Shown here piece by piece: positions 55,901 to 64,000 of a DNA stretch of 64,000 bases. The translations under genes were made by a program, and so were the position numbers. Source of the stretch: Saprospiraceae bacterium (GTDB lineage Bacteria; Bacteroidota; Bacteroidia; Chitinophagales; Saprospiraceae); contig JALWRC010000038.1 of the NCBI GenBank assembly GCA_027080725.1, forward strand, positions 3,206-67,205, read 5' to 3'. Below the pieces are notes generated by a model, which saw only the letters and a program-made list of their open reading frames with translations, was not told where the DNA came from and made no database searches. Position 1 is the first letter of the stretch, and each line of letters starts with the position of its first letter.

Positions 55901-58413
55901 TGATTCCGGTCTCGTTCAACTGCGACTGCGGTAATACCGCCGCCGGGACAATGGATCCTGCCGAACAATTTACCTGCGTGGACAATTGCATCACCGTGAT
56001 GGCCAATAATGACCACATGACGCAAGCAGATGATTGTGTCAAAATGATCCTACATTCAGACAATGGGTTCATTAACCCCTCTGATCCAGTATTAGTCATC
56101 CAAGATTATAACGTCAACGGCAATACTTTCTGCTTTGATGCCACAACCATGATGCCCAATAAGGTGTACTATGTCAGTTACGTCGTCGGAGAATGCACTG
56201 CAACCGGCGAACTTAACCTCAATGACTTCTGCTTGCGCCTGGTATCAAAACCCGTGCGCTTTGTACCCTATCCCATGCCGGATGCAGGTCCCGACAAGGA
56301 CATTTGCTTCCTGACGACTACTCTGGAAGCACAATCCTCCTTGGGAACGGGAATGTGGACGGTTCTATCCAAACCATCCGGCACAGCCAATGTCGTCATT
56401 GCCGATCCCACTTCTTCGGGAAGTCCGATTTCAGTCGATGAATATGGAAAGTATGTTCTGGTATGGACAGAAAACAACGAAGGATGTAGTGCTACAGACA
56501 CGGTAGAATTTGTATTCCATGATTATCCGTTATGGAGAAACGTCACCTTCGAATGCGACAGCGTAGCGGAACATTACAAAATGCGTTTTGAGGTCTATGG
56601 TGGAGATAATGCCTCTTATGCGCTTAATGGCACTGTAAGTGGGTTCAAATCCCTGGGAGGAGGTCGCTACGAAACCCCTTGGATAAATCAGGGCAATCCC
56701 GTAAGCGTTTCTGCAACCGACGCCTACGCTTGTCAACCTGCTGTCATTGATACTTCTTACCAATGTGATTGCATTACCTCTCCGGGAGAGATAACCGCAG
56801 ACAACATCATGTGCTCAGACGAAACAACCACCGCTTCTTATGCATTGGGCACTTTAGACCCCAATGATGGTATTATGTTTGTCCTGCACGATGGCGATGC
56901 GACTACCATCGGCAATAGGATAGCCGTCAATACAACAGGGGTTTTCTCCTTCAATTCCACTACAATGTCGCTTAATAAAACCTACTTCATTACCGCCGTT
57001 GTAGGAAACAAAAAACCGGATGGAACGGTCAATGAGACCGACCGCTGTGCCGCTAACACCACCGGCATTCCGGTCACATGGTACGATGATCCGGAAGCAT
57101 TGATCAGCCCCGATGCCAATACTTTAACATGCCTTGTCGAGGTCATAGGTCTGGATGGATCTGTTTCCAAAAACCGGGCGGGAACCGGCAGCTTACAATA
57201 CCAATGGTCTACCAGTGATGGTGCATTTGAATCCGGAGCAGACCTCAATGCGGCCAAGGTAAATATCGTAGCCCCCGGTACGTACAAACTGAAGATTGTG
57301 AACAGTCTTACAGGCTGTGAGGTAGAAACCTCCGTGGTCATCGATGAGGACAAATTGCCGCCTCTTGCCAAAGCTGATGCTTTGGGCTGCGACGCCGGGG
57401 GGATGAGGATCGATGCTTCGGGCAGCAGCCGGGGCAATAACTTTGTACTCGAATGGAGTGGCGCCGGCCTCCAACCCAATGAAATTAATAAAACCGACCC
57501 GGTCGTCAACCGGTCCGGATGGTACACGGTCAAGGTCACCAATACCAAGACGGGTTGTGTTAATTATGATAGTGTCGAGGTTATTCTATTGGAGAACTTT
57601 GAAGGCATTGACAAAAATATCACCTGTTATGGCGAACATGACGGGCAATTGTTCATACAAGGCATCAAAGGAGGGAATAAACCCATCCGCTACAGTGTCA
57701 ATGGCGAGGCACCCAAGCCCTACAACGGTCCGGTTCATCTCACTCAACTCGGTCCGGGAACCTACACTTTAAAGGTGATAGACAGCAAGGGATGCGAACT
57801 CACACAAACGGTTGAAATCATAGAGCCGGATCCCATCGATATCTTTGCCAAGGAGTCCTTCTTCAAAGAGTGGGGAGATGACCTGGCCATAGACACCTCC
57901 CTCATCGAAGAAATCGTCGGGGTGAACCCGAACGTTGCTTCCATCGAATGGTACGATGAAACTGGAAAAAAGGTGACCAACACTGTATTGAAAAATCTAA
58001 CGAAGAGCAAATACACCTTCAAGGTGGTCCTAAGGGACACCAATGGCTGTATCGCCGAAGATTATATCGATGTCTTCGTGAAGGTTACGCGAAAGGTGTA
58101 CATCCCTAACATCATCAATCCGCAGTCCGCCCTAAACGACAACAATAAACTGTATGTCTTCGGAAGACCCGGTCTGGTGGATAAAGTGAATATCTTCCGG
58201 GTTTATGACCGTTGGGGGGAACTCGTATGGCAGAATAATGGCCCCATCGGATTCGATGATCAGGGACGATCACTTGTCGGATGGGATGCCACCTTTAAAG
58301 CGCAACCGGTCAAACCGGGCGTCTATGTGTATTACGCTGAAGTCGCCTTCAAAGACCTCGGAGAAGGGGTGGTGACCAAAAAGCTTTCCGGTGATGTCAC
58401 CGTTATTCGATAG
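52921..58413 (+). CDS. 1830-residue secreted protein with T9SS type B (gliding-associated, CHU_C) tail
   Basis: Signal peptide (MKITFTFLFSLLTFISIYGQ), an N-terminal Cys-rich half (1-570) and then three alternating pairs of modules. Module 1 (near 576, 843 and 1118) starts PDAGPD/PEAGPE and ends in EYVFEW-like. Module 2 (near 730, 1000 and 1282) has CDC, a FxxxTMxxxKxYYxxxVVG core and a W- or F-P ending. A SprB-like repeat lies about 1560-1635 (NITCYGEHDGQLFI, GTYTLKVIDSKGCE), and a C-terminal gliding motility-associated domain about 1723-1830 (VYIPNIINPQS, FRVYDRWGELVWQN, VYVYYAEV). It is exported by T9SS and is probably an adhesin or filament component. Many Cys suggest disulphides. It is preceded by the T9SS peroxidase. 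Confidence 0.92.
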   Translation: MKITFTFLFSLLTFISIYGQGGCNPPGADNCESSNVLCTLDELDGYSCSNPDADNPTGSNPLCFGVGKPHNTVWWAFIGGGNTITLSFNYDSADCKNYNDSNTCVVGIQAGVLGECGDAPVACNASCCVEVFELRFFAEFCKVYYVWVDGCNADVCNYTMGVSPKGHGAYIPEPLPDFYVVGKPCKCGVIDVCVEPLANNCEVALRWTIDGVPAPDWDDQLCVTGFDVPTDPVEFCVTWIMGNPSNPNGICDEKTKCFTITPEPSKEVTLPPEWVCYEDHQNNYQWRHLGYDTIIESSCVDPPCRLSIPDGDGCCIDYYKEINLLPEREVGEKWVFVCDKTPFVAENGKAYRKPACDVEVKWKEPWGDNGTLCDTSYRLFFDSYDPKVKTGHSCGKCQGYYDVTAEFDWTPTCIRGSYEETPFWIDPNGDTIWEQDFEVHLQDGDPPGRYEFVIKVDYTDPDDPDQDKTCYYESGKFEIILPVSVPAPVLAGDSPLCFGTEGDYHITNDINGACQYNWYVKEGNGVILTKNIETAKDVRVLWNHSPGNTGIICVNALVNCGTSKDSCFVVELLDAPDPDAGPDTVLCGLTYTMQGNIDVPGGMWTLLDNPGNATFDAGDIHTEVSVDAYGEYVFEWSEHLSTCDGSDSIRILFRPDPKNGPVDTICAGDAESYRVQFEILDGEEPYEIVSGNGTISGNIFLSDSMTENVNHQIVIKDKYGCTFMYEINYDCACHNQLGIISKDTIKECGATQVSIQYDHSGEMLGPKDVIDYVLFDDPNDYYGSSYAHNSTGTFVFNPNTMIFGKVYYLGVVLGKGKADGTVDELGGCLQKALQPVIWYEIPTPEAGPEESLCGLEIDLTGTPSVNGSSIHWINTPGVIMEHRDSTSTHIMATDYGRYVFYFMETNAICDGLDSVVVHFNESPEIINLRKICLDRDPEFKWYYEVCITKGKPVYTKIKGNGTLDNSTWCFKSNNLQSSTTDTLVVQDINGCEAMIPVSFNCDCGNTAAGTMDPAEQFTCVDNCITVMANNDHMTQADDCVKMILHSDNGFINPSDPVLVIQDYNVNGNTFCFDATTMMPNKVYYVSYVVGECTATGELNLNDFCLRLVSKPVRFVPYPMPDAGPDKDICFLTTTLEAQSSLGTGMWTVLSKPSGTANVVIADPTSSGSPISVDEYGKYVLVWTENNEGCSATDTVEFVFHDYPLWRNVTFECDSVAEHYKMRFEVYGGDNASYALNGTVSGFKSLGGGRYETPWINQGNPVSVSATDAYACQPAVIDTSYQCDCITSPGEITADNIMCSDETTTASYALGTLDPNDGIMFVLHDGDATTIGNRIAVNTTGVFSFNSTTMSLNKTYFITAVVGNKKPDGTVNETDRCAANTTGIPVTWYDDPEALISPDANTLTCLVEVIGLDGSVSKNRAGTGSLQYQWSTSDGAFESGADLNAAKVNIVAPGTYKLKIVNSLTGCEVETSVVIDEDKLPPLAKADALGCDAGGMRIDASGSSRGNNFVLEWSGAGLQPNEINKTDPVVNRSGWYTVKVTNTKTGCVNYDSVEVILLENFEGIDKNITCYGEHDGQLFIQGIKGGNKPIRYSVNGEAPKPYNGPVHLTQLGPGTYTLKVIDSKGCELTQTVEIIEPDPIDIFAKESFFKEWGDDLAIDTSLIEEIVGVNPNVASIEWYDETGKKVTNTVLKNLTKSKYTFKVVLRDTNGCIAEDYIDVFVKVTRKVYIPNIINPQSALNDNNKLYVFGRPGLVDKVNIFRVYDRWGELVWQNNGPIGFDDQGRSLVGWDATFKAQPVKPGVYVYYAEVAFKDLGEGVVTKKLSGDVTVIR

Positions 58414-59207
58414 GTATGAAATGGTAGGTTATTAACCTTCATGTGATAATATCAAGAGGCTAAAAAAGTACATTTCGTGCTTTTTTAGCCTCTTGATAAA
58501 TTCCATAAGTGGCATTTTACAGGATGATATTACATTTGATTTCAGGGTTCATCCAGTAAATGTTTCAGAGCACGTACCCTGGGGGCAACACACTTGCTCC
58601 AAATCTTTATGCCTTTGCGAAAGAAATGTATCGGCAGATTAGTTGGAATAAGCAGGATCGAGTACCTTCCTCCACATAATAACGGGATTACACATTTGCA
58701 TCATATATGCACTTCGTACTCCACACTCCACCATTGTGTGTATTACAAAATGTACGGTTTTACAACCTCACCCCCTATCCCCTCTCCTTCATATTCAATC
58801 TGTATATCGTGTGAATATTTTATGATGAAGGAGAGGGGGGTGCTTATGTTTCTCTAACTGTAGGAAATTTCATTAGGGTAGTATTCAGCTAGATAAAGAG
58901 TGTATTCCTACCGCCACGGCGGCACAGGCTATTCTCCTTTGGCTATGCATTTACTATATTACTTGATGTACTTCAAAGGAGAAGGGGTTAGGGGATGAGG
59001 TTGTTTAGACAGGATTCGGGATTAAGAGGGAGTAGTCTCTCTTCCAATACTGCTATGGTGGCACAGGCTATACGACTTAAAACCTGTGGCACCAAGGTGA
59101 ACAAAGCGTAATAGTGCACTTTGTACTCCACACTCTACCATTTCATACCCCTAACCAAAACAAATAATAACGTATCTTTGCGGCTTCGAAAAAAGTCAAT
59201 ACTCCAC
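58414..59207. other. Intergenic stretch before ileS
   Basis: Contains the 13-mer copy overlapping the stop codon (58413-58425), a terminator hairpin (58451-58497), a 20-mer end (58736-58755), a minus-oriented 13-mer (59137-59149) and a TATCTTTG box (59173-59180) that could be the -7 of ileS. No gene seen. Confidence 0.5.
58451..58497 (+). terminator. Strong hairpin after the giant protein gene
   Basis: ATCAAGAGGCTAAAAAAGTAC (58451-58471) pairs with GTGCTTTTTTAGCCTCTTGAT (58477-58497) except for one mismatch, loop of five. The A/T runs are inside the stem, so it could end transcripts from either side. Confidence 0.75.
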
Positions 59208-62200
59208 ATGATGTATAAAACACTCAAATCCCTGAATCTGCCGGAAATAGATCAAGCAATACTCCGGTTCTGGGAGCAAAATGCCGTCTTCGAAAAAAGC
59301 ATCGAAGACCGCCCCGAAGACAACACCTTCGTGTTTTACGAAGGCCCGCCTTCCGCCAACGGTATGCCGGGCATCCATCACGTGATGGCTCGTACGATTA
59401 AAGACCTGGTCTGCCGCTACCAAACCATGCAGGGCAAACGCGTCATGCGCAAGGGCGGCTGGGATACCCATGGGCTCCCTATCGAACTCAATGTCGAAAA
59501 GGAACTCGGCATCACAAAAGTGGATATTGGTCACAAGATCTCTATCGAAGAGTACAATCGACAATGCCGCAAAATGGTGATGCGTTACAAGGACAAATGG
59601 GACGACATCACCCGTAAAATGGGATATTGGGTGGATCTCGAAAACCCATATATCACCTTCGAAAATGAATACATCGAGTCGGTTTGGTGGATTCTCAAAC
59701 AGCTCTTCGACAAAGATATGCTCTACAAGGGCTATACCATCCAACCCTATTCTCCCGCTGCGGGGACGGGACTCAGCAGCCACGAACTCAACCAGCCGGG
59801 GTGTTACCGGGACGTCAAAGACACCACTGTTGTCGCCCAGTTTAAAGTCATCCGGAACGAAAAGTCCACATTCCTTTTCGAAGGCATAGACCGCGGAGAT
59901 GCGTACTTCATCGCGTGGACTACAACGCCCTGGACCTTGCCTTCCAACACCGCCCTCGCCGTAGGGAAAAACATCACCTACGTATTGGTCGCTACCTATA
60001 ATCCATATACGCTGGAGCGGGTCAACCTCATCCTTGCAGAAGACCTGCTGCATCAATGGTTTAGGCCGGAGCAAGGCCAACTCGAATGGGTGGATCAAGT
60101 GGATCCAAAGCACCCCATCCCCTACAAAATACTCCACTCTTTTAAAGGAAGCGATCTCGAAGGCATCCGGTACGAACAACTCATGCCCTATATGACTCCT
60201 GAAGTGGGGGATGCCTTCCGGGTCATTATCGGAGACTTTGTCACGACATCGGACGGTACCGGCATCGTCCATATCGCTCCCTCCTTTGGAGCTGATGACA
60301 AACGCGTGGCTGCCCAAAACGGAATCGGTGCCCTCACCCTGGTTGACAAAGAGGGAAAATTTGTTGACGCCGTAACCGATTATGCGGGACGCTATGTCAA
60401 AGACTACAAGGATGAAGGACCGGATTATGTCGATGTCAATATCGATATCGCCGTCCAACTCAAAAAGGAGAACAAAGCCTTCAGTGTCAAAAAATACGAG
60501 CACAACTACCCGCATTGCTGGCGTACGGACAAACCCATCCTTTATTACCCCCTCGACTCGTGGTTCGTTCGAACGACTGCCATGAAATCGCGATTGGTAG
60601 AGCTCAACAAAACGATCAATTGGAAGCCGGCACACACCGGAGAAAAGCGGTTTGGGCACTGGCTTGAAAATCTACAGGACTGGAACCTCTCCCGGTCGCG
60701 ATACTGGGGAATCCCTCTTCCGATTTGGCGTACCGAAGATGCCTCCGAAGCGATTTGTATCGGGTCGGTCGAAGAGCTCCGGACTGCGATTCAAAAAGCC
60801 AATCAAGTGTTGGGATTAGAGCAAGAGGTTCCGCAAGACCTGCACCGGCCTTATATCGACAATGTGACGCTGGTGTCCTCCGAAGGACAACCGATGAAGC
60901 GGGAATTGGACCTCATAGATGTGTGGTTTGACAGCGGTTCGATGCCCTATGCTCAATGGCATTACCCATTTGAGAACAAAGACCGGTTTGAACACAACTT
61001 TCCTGCAGATTTTATCGCCGAAGGGGTCGATCAGACCCGGGGATGGTTTTTTACCTTGCACGCCATTGCGGGAATGGTATTTGACTCTGTGGCGTTCAAA
61101 AATGTCATGGCCAATGGTCTTGTCTTGGACAAAAACGGACTCAAGATGTCCAAACGCCTCGGCAATGCGGTCGATCCATTTGATACATTGGAAAAATACG
61201 GTGCCGACGCCACCCGCTGGTATATGATCAGCAATGCTCCGCCCTGGGACAATCTCAAGTTTGACCTCAAGGGCGTGGACGAGGTGCGGCGAAAGTTCTT
61301 CGGAACCCTTTATAACACCTACGCTTTCTTTACACTTTATGCCAACATTGACGGATTTGACTATTCGGAAGCGGACCTTGCATTGGAGGAACGTCCCGAA
61401 CTCGACCGTTGGATACTGTCCAGCTTGCATTCGTTAATAAAAGACACGAATGCAGCTTTTGCGGATTACGAACCGACGCGTGCTGCGCGACTCATTCAAG
61501 AATTTGTGGATGAGCAAATGAGCAATTGGTATGTACGCCTAAGTCGAAGGCGCTTTTGGAAAGGGGATATGAGTCCGGATAAGCGATCCGCCTACCAGAC
61601 GCTCTATACCGTCCTCGTAGCCCTTTCGAAGATGATGGCGCCCGTCGCTCCCTTTTTCTCCGACTGGCTCTACCAAAATCTCAACAACGTCACAGGCAAA
61701 GAGAAAGAAATATCCGTCCATTTGGCACTCTATCCCAAAGCCAACGATGAGATGATCGACCGCGATCTCGAGCGCAGGATGAGCTATGCTCAGCGCATCT
61801 CCTCTCTGGTCCTCTCCCTCCGCAAGCGGGCTAAAATCCGGGTGCGTCAGCCCTTGCAGAAAATTCTGCTTCCCATATCCGCTCCCGGTTTCGAAAGAGA
61901 CGTGCGACTCGTGGAAGACATCATCAAAGCAGAGGTTAATATCAAGGAGATCGAGTTTATCTCCGGTGAAAACAATATCATCCACAAGGAGATCAAACCC
62001 AATTTTAAAACCCTTGGCCGGCGATTGGGCAAGCACATGAAGAGTACTTCTCAAATCATCGCCAACCTTTCGCAAGAGGCTATCGCAGACATCGAGCAAG
62101 GCCAACCGTTTGCATTGGAGATCGAGGGGGAGACGTTTGAGTTGTCCAAAGATGATTTTATTATCACCTCAGCAGATATCCCCGGGTGGTCGGTCGCTAC

Positions 62201-62504
62201 AGACCGCGAAATTACCGTCGCATTGGATGTGACCCTTACCGATACCCTTAAAGCAGAAGGCATGGCACGCGAACTCATCAACCGCATCCAAAACCTCCGC
62301 AAGACGAAGGATTTTGAGGTGACCGACAAGATTTCCGTACGCCTCCAGGCGGATGAGGCCATTCGTCCGGCAGTTGAGCAATTTGGGGATTATATCAAGG
62401 GCGAGGTGCTTGCCACCCAACTCGAGCTGGTAGAGACCATCCACGACGGAGATGTGATCGAGCTACCCGGTGATATCCAACTTGGGGTAGAGGTCAAACG
62501 TTAA
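59208..62504 (+). CDS. ileS: Isoleucine-tRNA ligase
   Basis: About 1098 residues. The frame is open from 59121 but only through repeat DNA, and the double ATG at 59208 (MMYKTLKSLNLPEIDQ) fits the family start. Class I signatures: PSANGMPGIHHVMART (HIGH-type) and LKMSKRLGN. Editing and anticodon-binding domains are present and the C-terminus is of the eukaryote-like long type (QPLQKILLP, KPNFKTLGRRLGKHM). Charges tRNA-Ile. It is followed by an inverted repeat at 62533. Confidence 0.97.
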   Translation: MMYKTLKSLNLPEIDQAILRFWEQNAVFEKSIEDRPEDNTFVFYEGPPSANGMPGIHHVMARTIKDLVCRYQTMQGKRVMRKGGWDTHGLPIELNVEKELGITKVDIGHKISIEEYNRQCRKMVMRYKDKWDDITRKMGYWVDLENPYITFENEYIESVWWILKQLFDKDMLYKGYTIQPYSPAAGTGLSSHELNQPGCYRDVKDTTVVAQFKVIRNEKSTFLFEGIDRGDAYFIAWTTTPWTLPSNTALAVGKNITYVLVATYNPYTLERVNLILAEDLLHQWFRPEQGQLEWVDQVDPKHPIPYKILHSFKGSDLEGIRYEQLMPYMTPEVGDAFRVIIGDFVTTSDGTGIVHIAPSFGADDKRVAAQNGIGALTLVDKEGKFVDAVTDYAGRYVKDYKDEGPDYVDVNIDIAVQLKKENKAFSVKKYEHNYPHCWRTDKPILYYPLDSWFVRTTAMKSRLVELNKTINWKPAHTGEKRFGHWLENLQDWNLSRSRYWGIPLPIWRTEDASEAICIGSVEELRTAIQKANQVLGLEQEVPQDLHRPYIDNVTLVSSEGQPMKRELDLIDVWFDSGSMPYAQWHYPFENKDRFEHNFPADFIAEGVDQTRGWFFTLHAIAGMVFDSVAFKNVMANGLVLDKNGLKMSKRLGNAVDPFDTLEKYGADATRWYMISNAPPWDNLKFDLKGVDEVRRKFFGTLYNTYAFFTLYANIDGFDYSEADLALEERPELDRWILSSLHSLIKDTNAAFADYEPTRAARLIQEFVDEQMSNWYVRLSRRRFWKGDMSPDKRSAYQTLYTVLVALSKMMAPVAPFFSDWLYQNLNNVTGKEKEISVHLALYPKANDEMIDRDLERRMSYAQRISSLVLSLRKRAKIRVRQPLQKILLPISAPGFERDVRLVEDIIKAEVNIKEIEFISGENNIIHKEIKPNFKTLGRRLGKHMKSTSQIIANLSQEAIADIEQGQPFALEIEGETFELSKDDFIITSADIPGWSVATDREITVALDVTLTDTLKAEGMARELINRIQNLRKTKDFEVTDKISVRLQADEAIRPAVEQFGDYIKGEVLATQLELVETIHDGDVIELPGDIQLGVEVKR

Positions 62505-62532
62505 TTGACTGCTTTGACAGAAACAATTCACC

Positions 62533-62559
62533 ACGTTCAAACGTATTTCATTTGAACGT
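62533..62559. other. 9-bp perfect inverted repeat after ileS
   Basis: ACGTTCAAA (62533-62541) / TTTGAACGT (62551-62559), between the ileS stop and the aminopeptidase start. It lacks a T-run; a terminator or operator for the next gene. Confidence 0.5.
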
Positions 62560-62575
62560 TATAAAACTATCGCAT

Positions 62576-64000
62576 ATGAACAAGATTCTATTGACTCTCC
62601 TTCTCCTTCCGATTACTTTCACCCTCTCTGCCCAAAAGGACATCAGCATGTACAAATCCTATGCTGACATCATTGAAGGGGAGCAGCGGGCCCACAGGGG
62701 CATGCTCCGGTTTCGAGGAAGTGGAGCCGGAGACAATATCGATATAGATTATATGCGAAGCTATTGGGAGGTCAATCCGGCGGTAAGGTATATTAGTGGT
62801 ACGATAGCCTACCATTTCAAGGCGCTCGAACTGCTCAATGAAATCACCCTTGATCTCAACCAAGGGATGGTCGTGGACTCTATCGTATATCACGGCACTA
62901 CCGTCACCTCCTCCCGGAGCAATAATCAGCTGCACATCTCTCTTCCGGGAGTTCTCCGGGTAGGGGATCGCGACAGCATTGCCATCACATATCACGGTGT
63001 TCCCGACGCCACCGGCTTCGGCTCCTTCATCCAAACAACCCATGGCAAAGACTCTATCCCCATCATCTGGACGCTTTCGGAGCCCTATGGCGCGTCCGAG
63101 TGGTGGCCCTGCAAAAACAGTTTGACCGACAAAATAGACTCCATGGATGTCTTCATCAACACCCATGTCCGGTGGACTGCTGCGTCCAATGGGGTGATGA
63201 TCTCCGATATCGGCAATCCGTCCGGGATGGATCATACCATGCACTGGAAGCATCGCTACCCTATCGCCCCCTATTTGGTCTCCCTCGCGGTGACCCGGTA
63301 CGAGGTCTTTTCAGACACATTGCAAAGCATTTCGGGTAAGATGCTACCGGTACAAAATTTTGCGTACCCCGAGCGATTGGCGGATGCGATGGATGGCACT
63401 TCCAAGGTCCCCGATATGATACGGTTTTACGAAGACACCATCGCCGCCTATCCCTTTGTCAGCGAAAAGTACGGTCATGCCCAGTTTGGTTGGGGGGGCG
63501 GCATGGAGCACCAGACGATGACGTCTGTCGGAGGATACAATTACGGCTTGTTGGCCCACGAATTGGCACATCAATGGTTTGGCGATGCGGTGACCTGCAA
63601 AAGCTGGCGAGACATCTGGCTCAACGAGAGTTTTGCCACCTACATGACGGCTTTGATGGAACGACATGCGTTTGGCGAGAAGGTATTTGACAATTGGCTT
63701 GTCAGCACCAATGCCCGGGTCACCAACGTACCGGACGGTTCTGTTTGGGTGAATGACACCACCGTGGTCGGGCGGATATTCAGCGGACGTTTATCCTATC
63801 GCAAGGGCGCCTACGTCTTACACATGTTGCGCTGGGTTTTAGGAGATGAGGCCTTCTTCAATGGTATTAAAAGCTACTACAAGGACAACATCGGCCAATA
63901 TGCGACAACGGACGACTTGCGCTCCCATCTGGAGATGGCCGGGGACACCAGCTTGCGAGGTTTTATGGATGATTGGTTCTACGGACAGGGATTTCCCTCG
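62576..64000 (+). CDS. M1 family aminopeptidase, 3' end outside window
   Basis: 475 codons with no stop before the window edge. Signal peptide MNKILLTLLLLPITFTLSAQ, beta-sandwich N-domain, the exopeptidase motif region GWGGGMEHQTM, and the zinc site HELAH (328-332) followed by Glu351 in NESFATY, which gives HEXXH-(18)-E. M1 peptidases remove N-terminal residues from peptides. The signal peptide places it in the periplasm or outside. A minus-strand frame across 62588-63253 is its shadow. Confidence 0.93.
   Translation, partial: MNKILLTLLLLPITFTLSAQKDISMYKSYADIIEGEQRAHRGMLRFRGSGAGDNIDIDYMRSYWEVNPAVRYISGTIAYHFKALELLNEITLDLNQGMVVDSIVYHGTTVTSSRSNNQLHISLPGVLRVGDRDSIAITYHGVPDATGFGSFIQTTHGKDSIPIIWTLSEPYGASEWWPCKNSLTDKIDSMDVFINTHVRWTAASNGVMISDIGNPSGMDHTMHWKHRYPIAPYLVSLAVTRYEVFSDTLQSISGKMLPVQNFAYPERLADAMDGTSKVPDMIRFYEDTIAAYPFVSEKYGHAQFGWGGGMEHQTMTSVGGYNYGLLAHELAHQWFGDAVTCKSWRDIWLNESFATYMTALMERHAFGEKVFDNWLVSTNARVTNVPDGSVWVNDTTVVGRIFSGRLSYRKGAYVLHMLRWVLGDEAFFNGIKSYYKDNIGQYATTDDLRSHLEMAGDTSLRGFMDDWFYGQGFPS

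Noticed and set aside
59196-60659. Minus-strand open frame of 487 codons
   Set aside because: Antisense to ileS; composition is a mirror of the real gene.
62588-63253. Minus-strand open frame of 221 codons
   Set aside because: Shadow of the M1 aminopeptidase, whose own frame carries HELAH and stays open to the window edge.

Overview
The window is a chromosomal segment of a Bacteroidota bacterium, most likely a Saprospiria-type (Sphingobacteriia/Chitinophagia-like) lineage. This rests on a PorX-type response regulator fused to a PglZ domain (type IX secretion, T9SS), secreted proteins with type A and type B T9SS sorting tails, many lipoproteins with Bacteroidota-style lipoboxes, and a TTG-N19-TAnnTTTG promoter. 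No rRNA or tRNA gene was found.

Layout. 1-2.6 kb is a decayed zone: a partial four-helix-bundle gene, a broken type III methyltransferase and a truncated Fic protein. 2.8-5.4 kb is a lemA-TPM-TPM-CHAP envelope cassette. 5.6-15.5 kb holds a secreted beta-helix protein, galE, an LVIVD lipoprotein/outer-membrane operon, an exopolysaccharide-initiating sugar transferase with a lipoprotein partner, and a peroxiredoxin. 16-30 kb is mostly conserved: a LolA-like protein, an A-type carrier-like protein without cysteines, glyA, a 23-residue repeat protein, an HD phosphohydrolase, porX, uvrB, an SRAP protein and a second DnaE-type polymerase. 30-39 kb is accessory: a 40-repeat CRISPR array, cas2-cas1-cas4 with no effector gene, a REP-associated transposase (RAYT), a pRiA4b ORF-3 protein and a polysaccharide deacetylase. 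39.7-64 kb holds gltX, yidC, a dienoyl-CoA-reductase-like enzyme, a DUF4442 protein, a methyltransferase, an M28 peptidase, a diheme peroxidase with a T9SS tail, an 1830-residue T9SS type B protein, ileS and the start of an M1 aminopeptidase.

The most unusual content is in the non-coding DNA. An exact 13-mer (GGTATGAAATGGT or its complement) occurs 12 times in 64 kb with unrelated flanks, sometimes as inverted pairs. A 20-mer (GTGTGTATTACAAAATGCAC-like) bounds two segments as inverted repeats. Palindromic REP-like elements recur and a RAYT gene is present. Two other dispersed elements fold into hairpins whose copies differ partly by pairing-preserving changes. The CRISPR locus carries only the adaptation genes here, so its effector, if any, must act from elsewhere.
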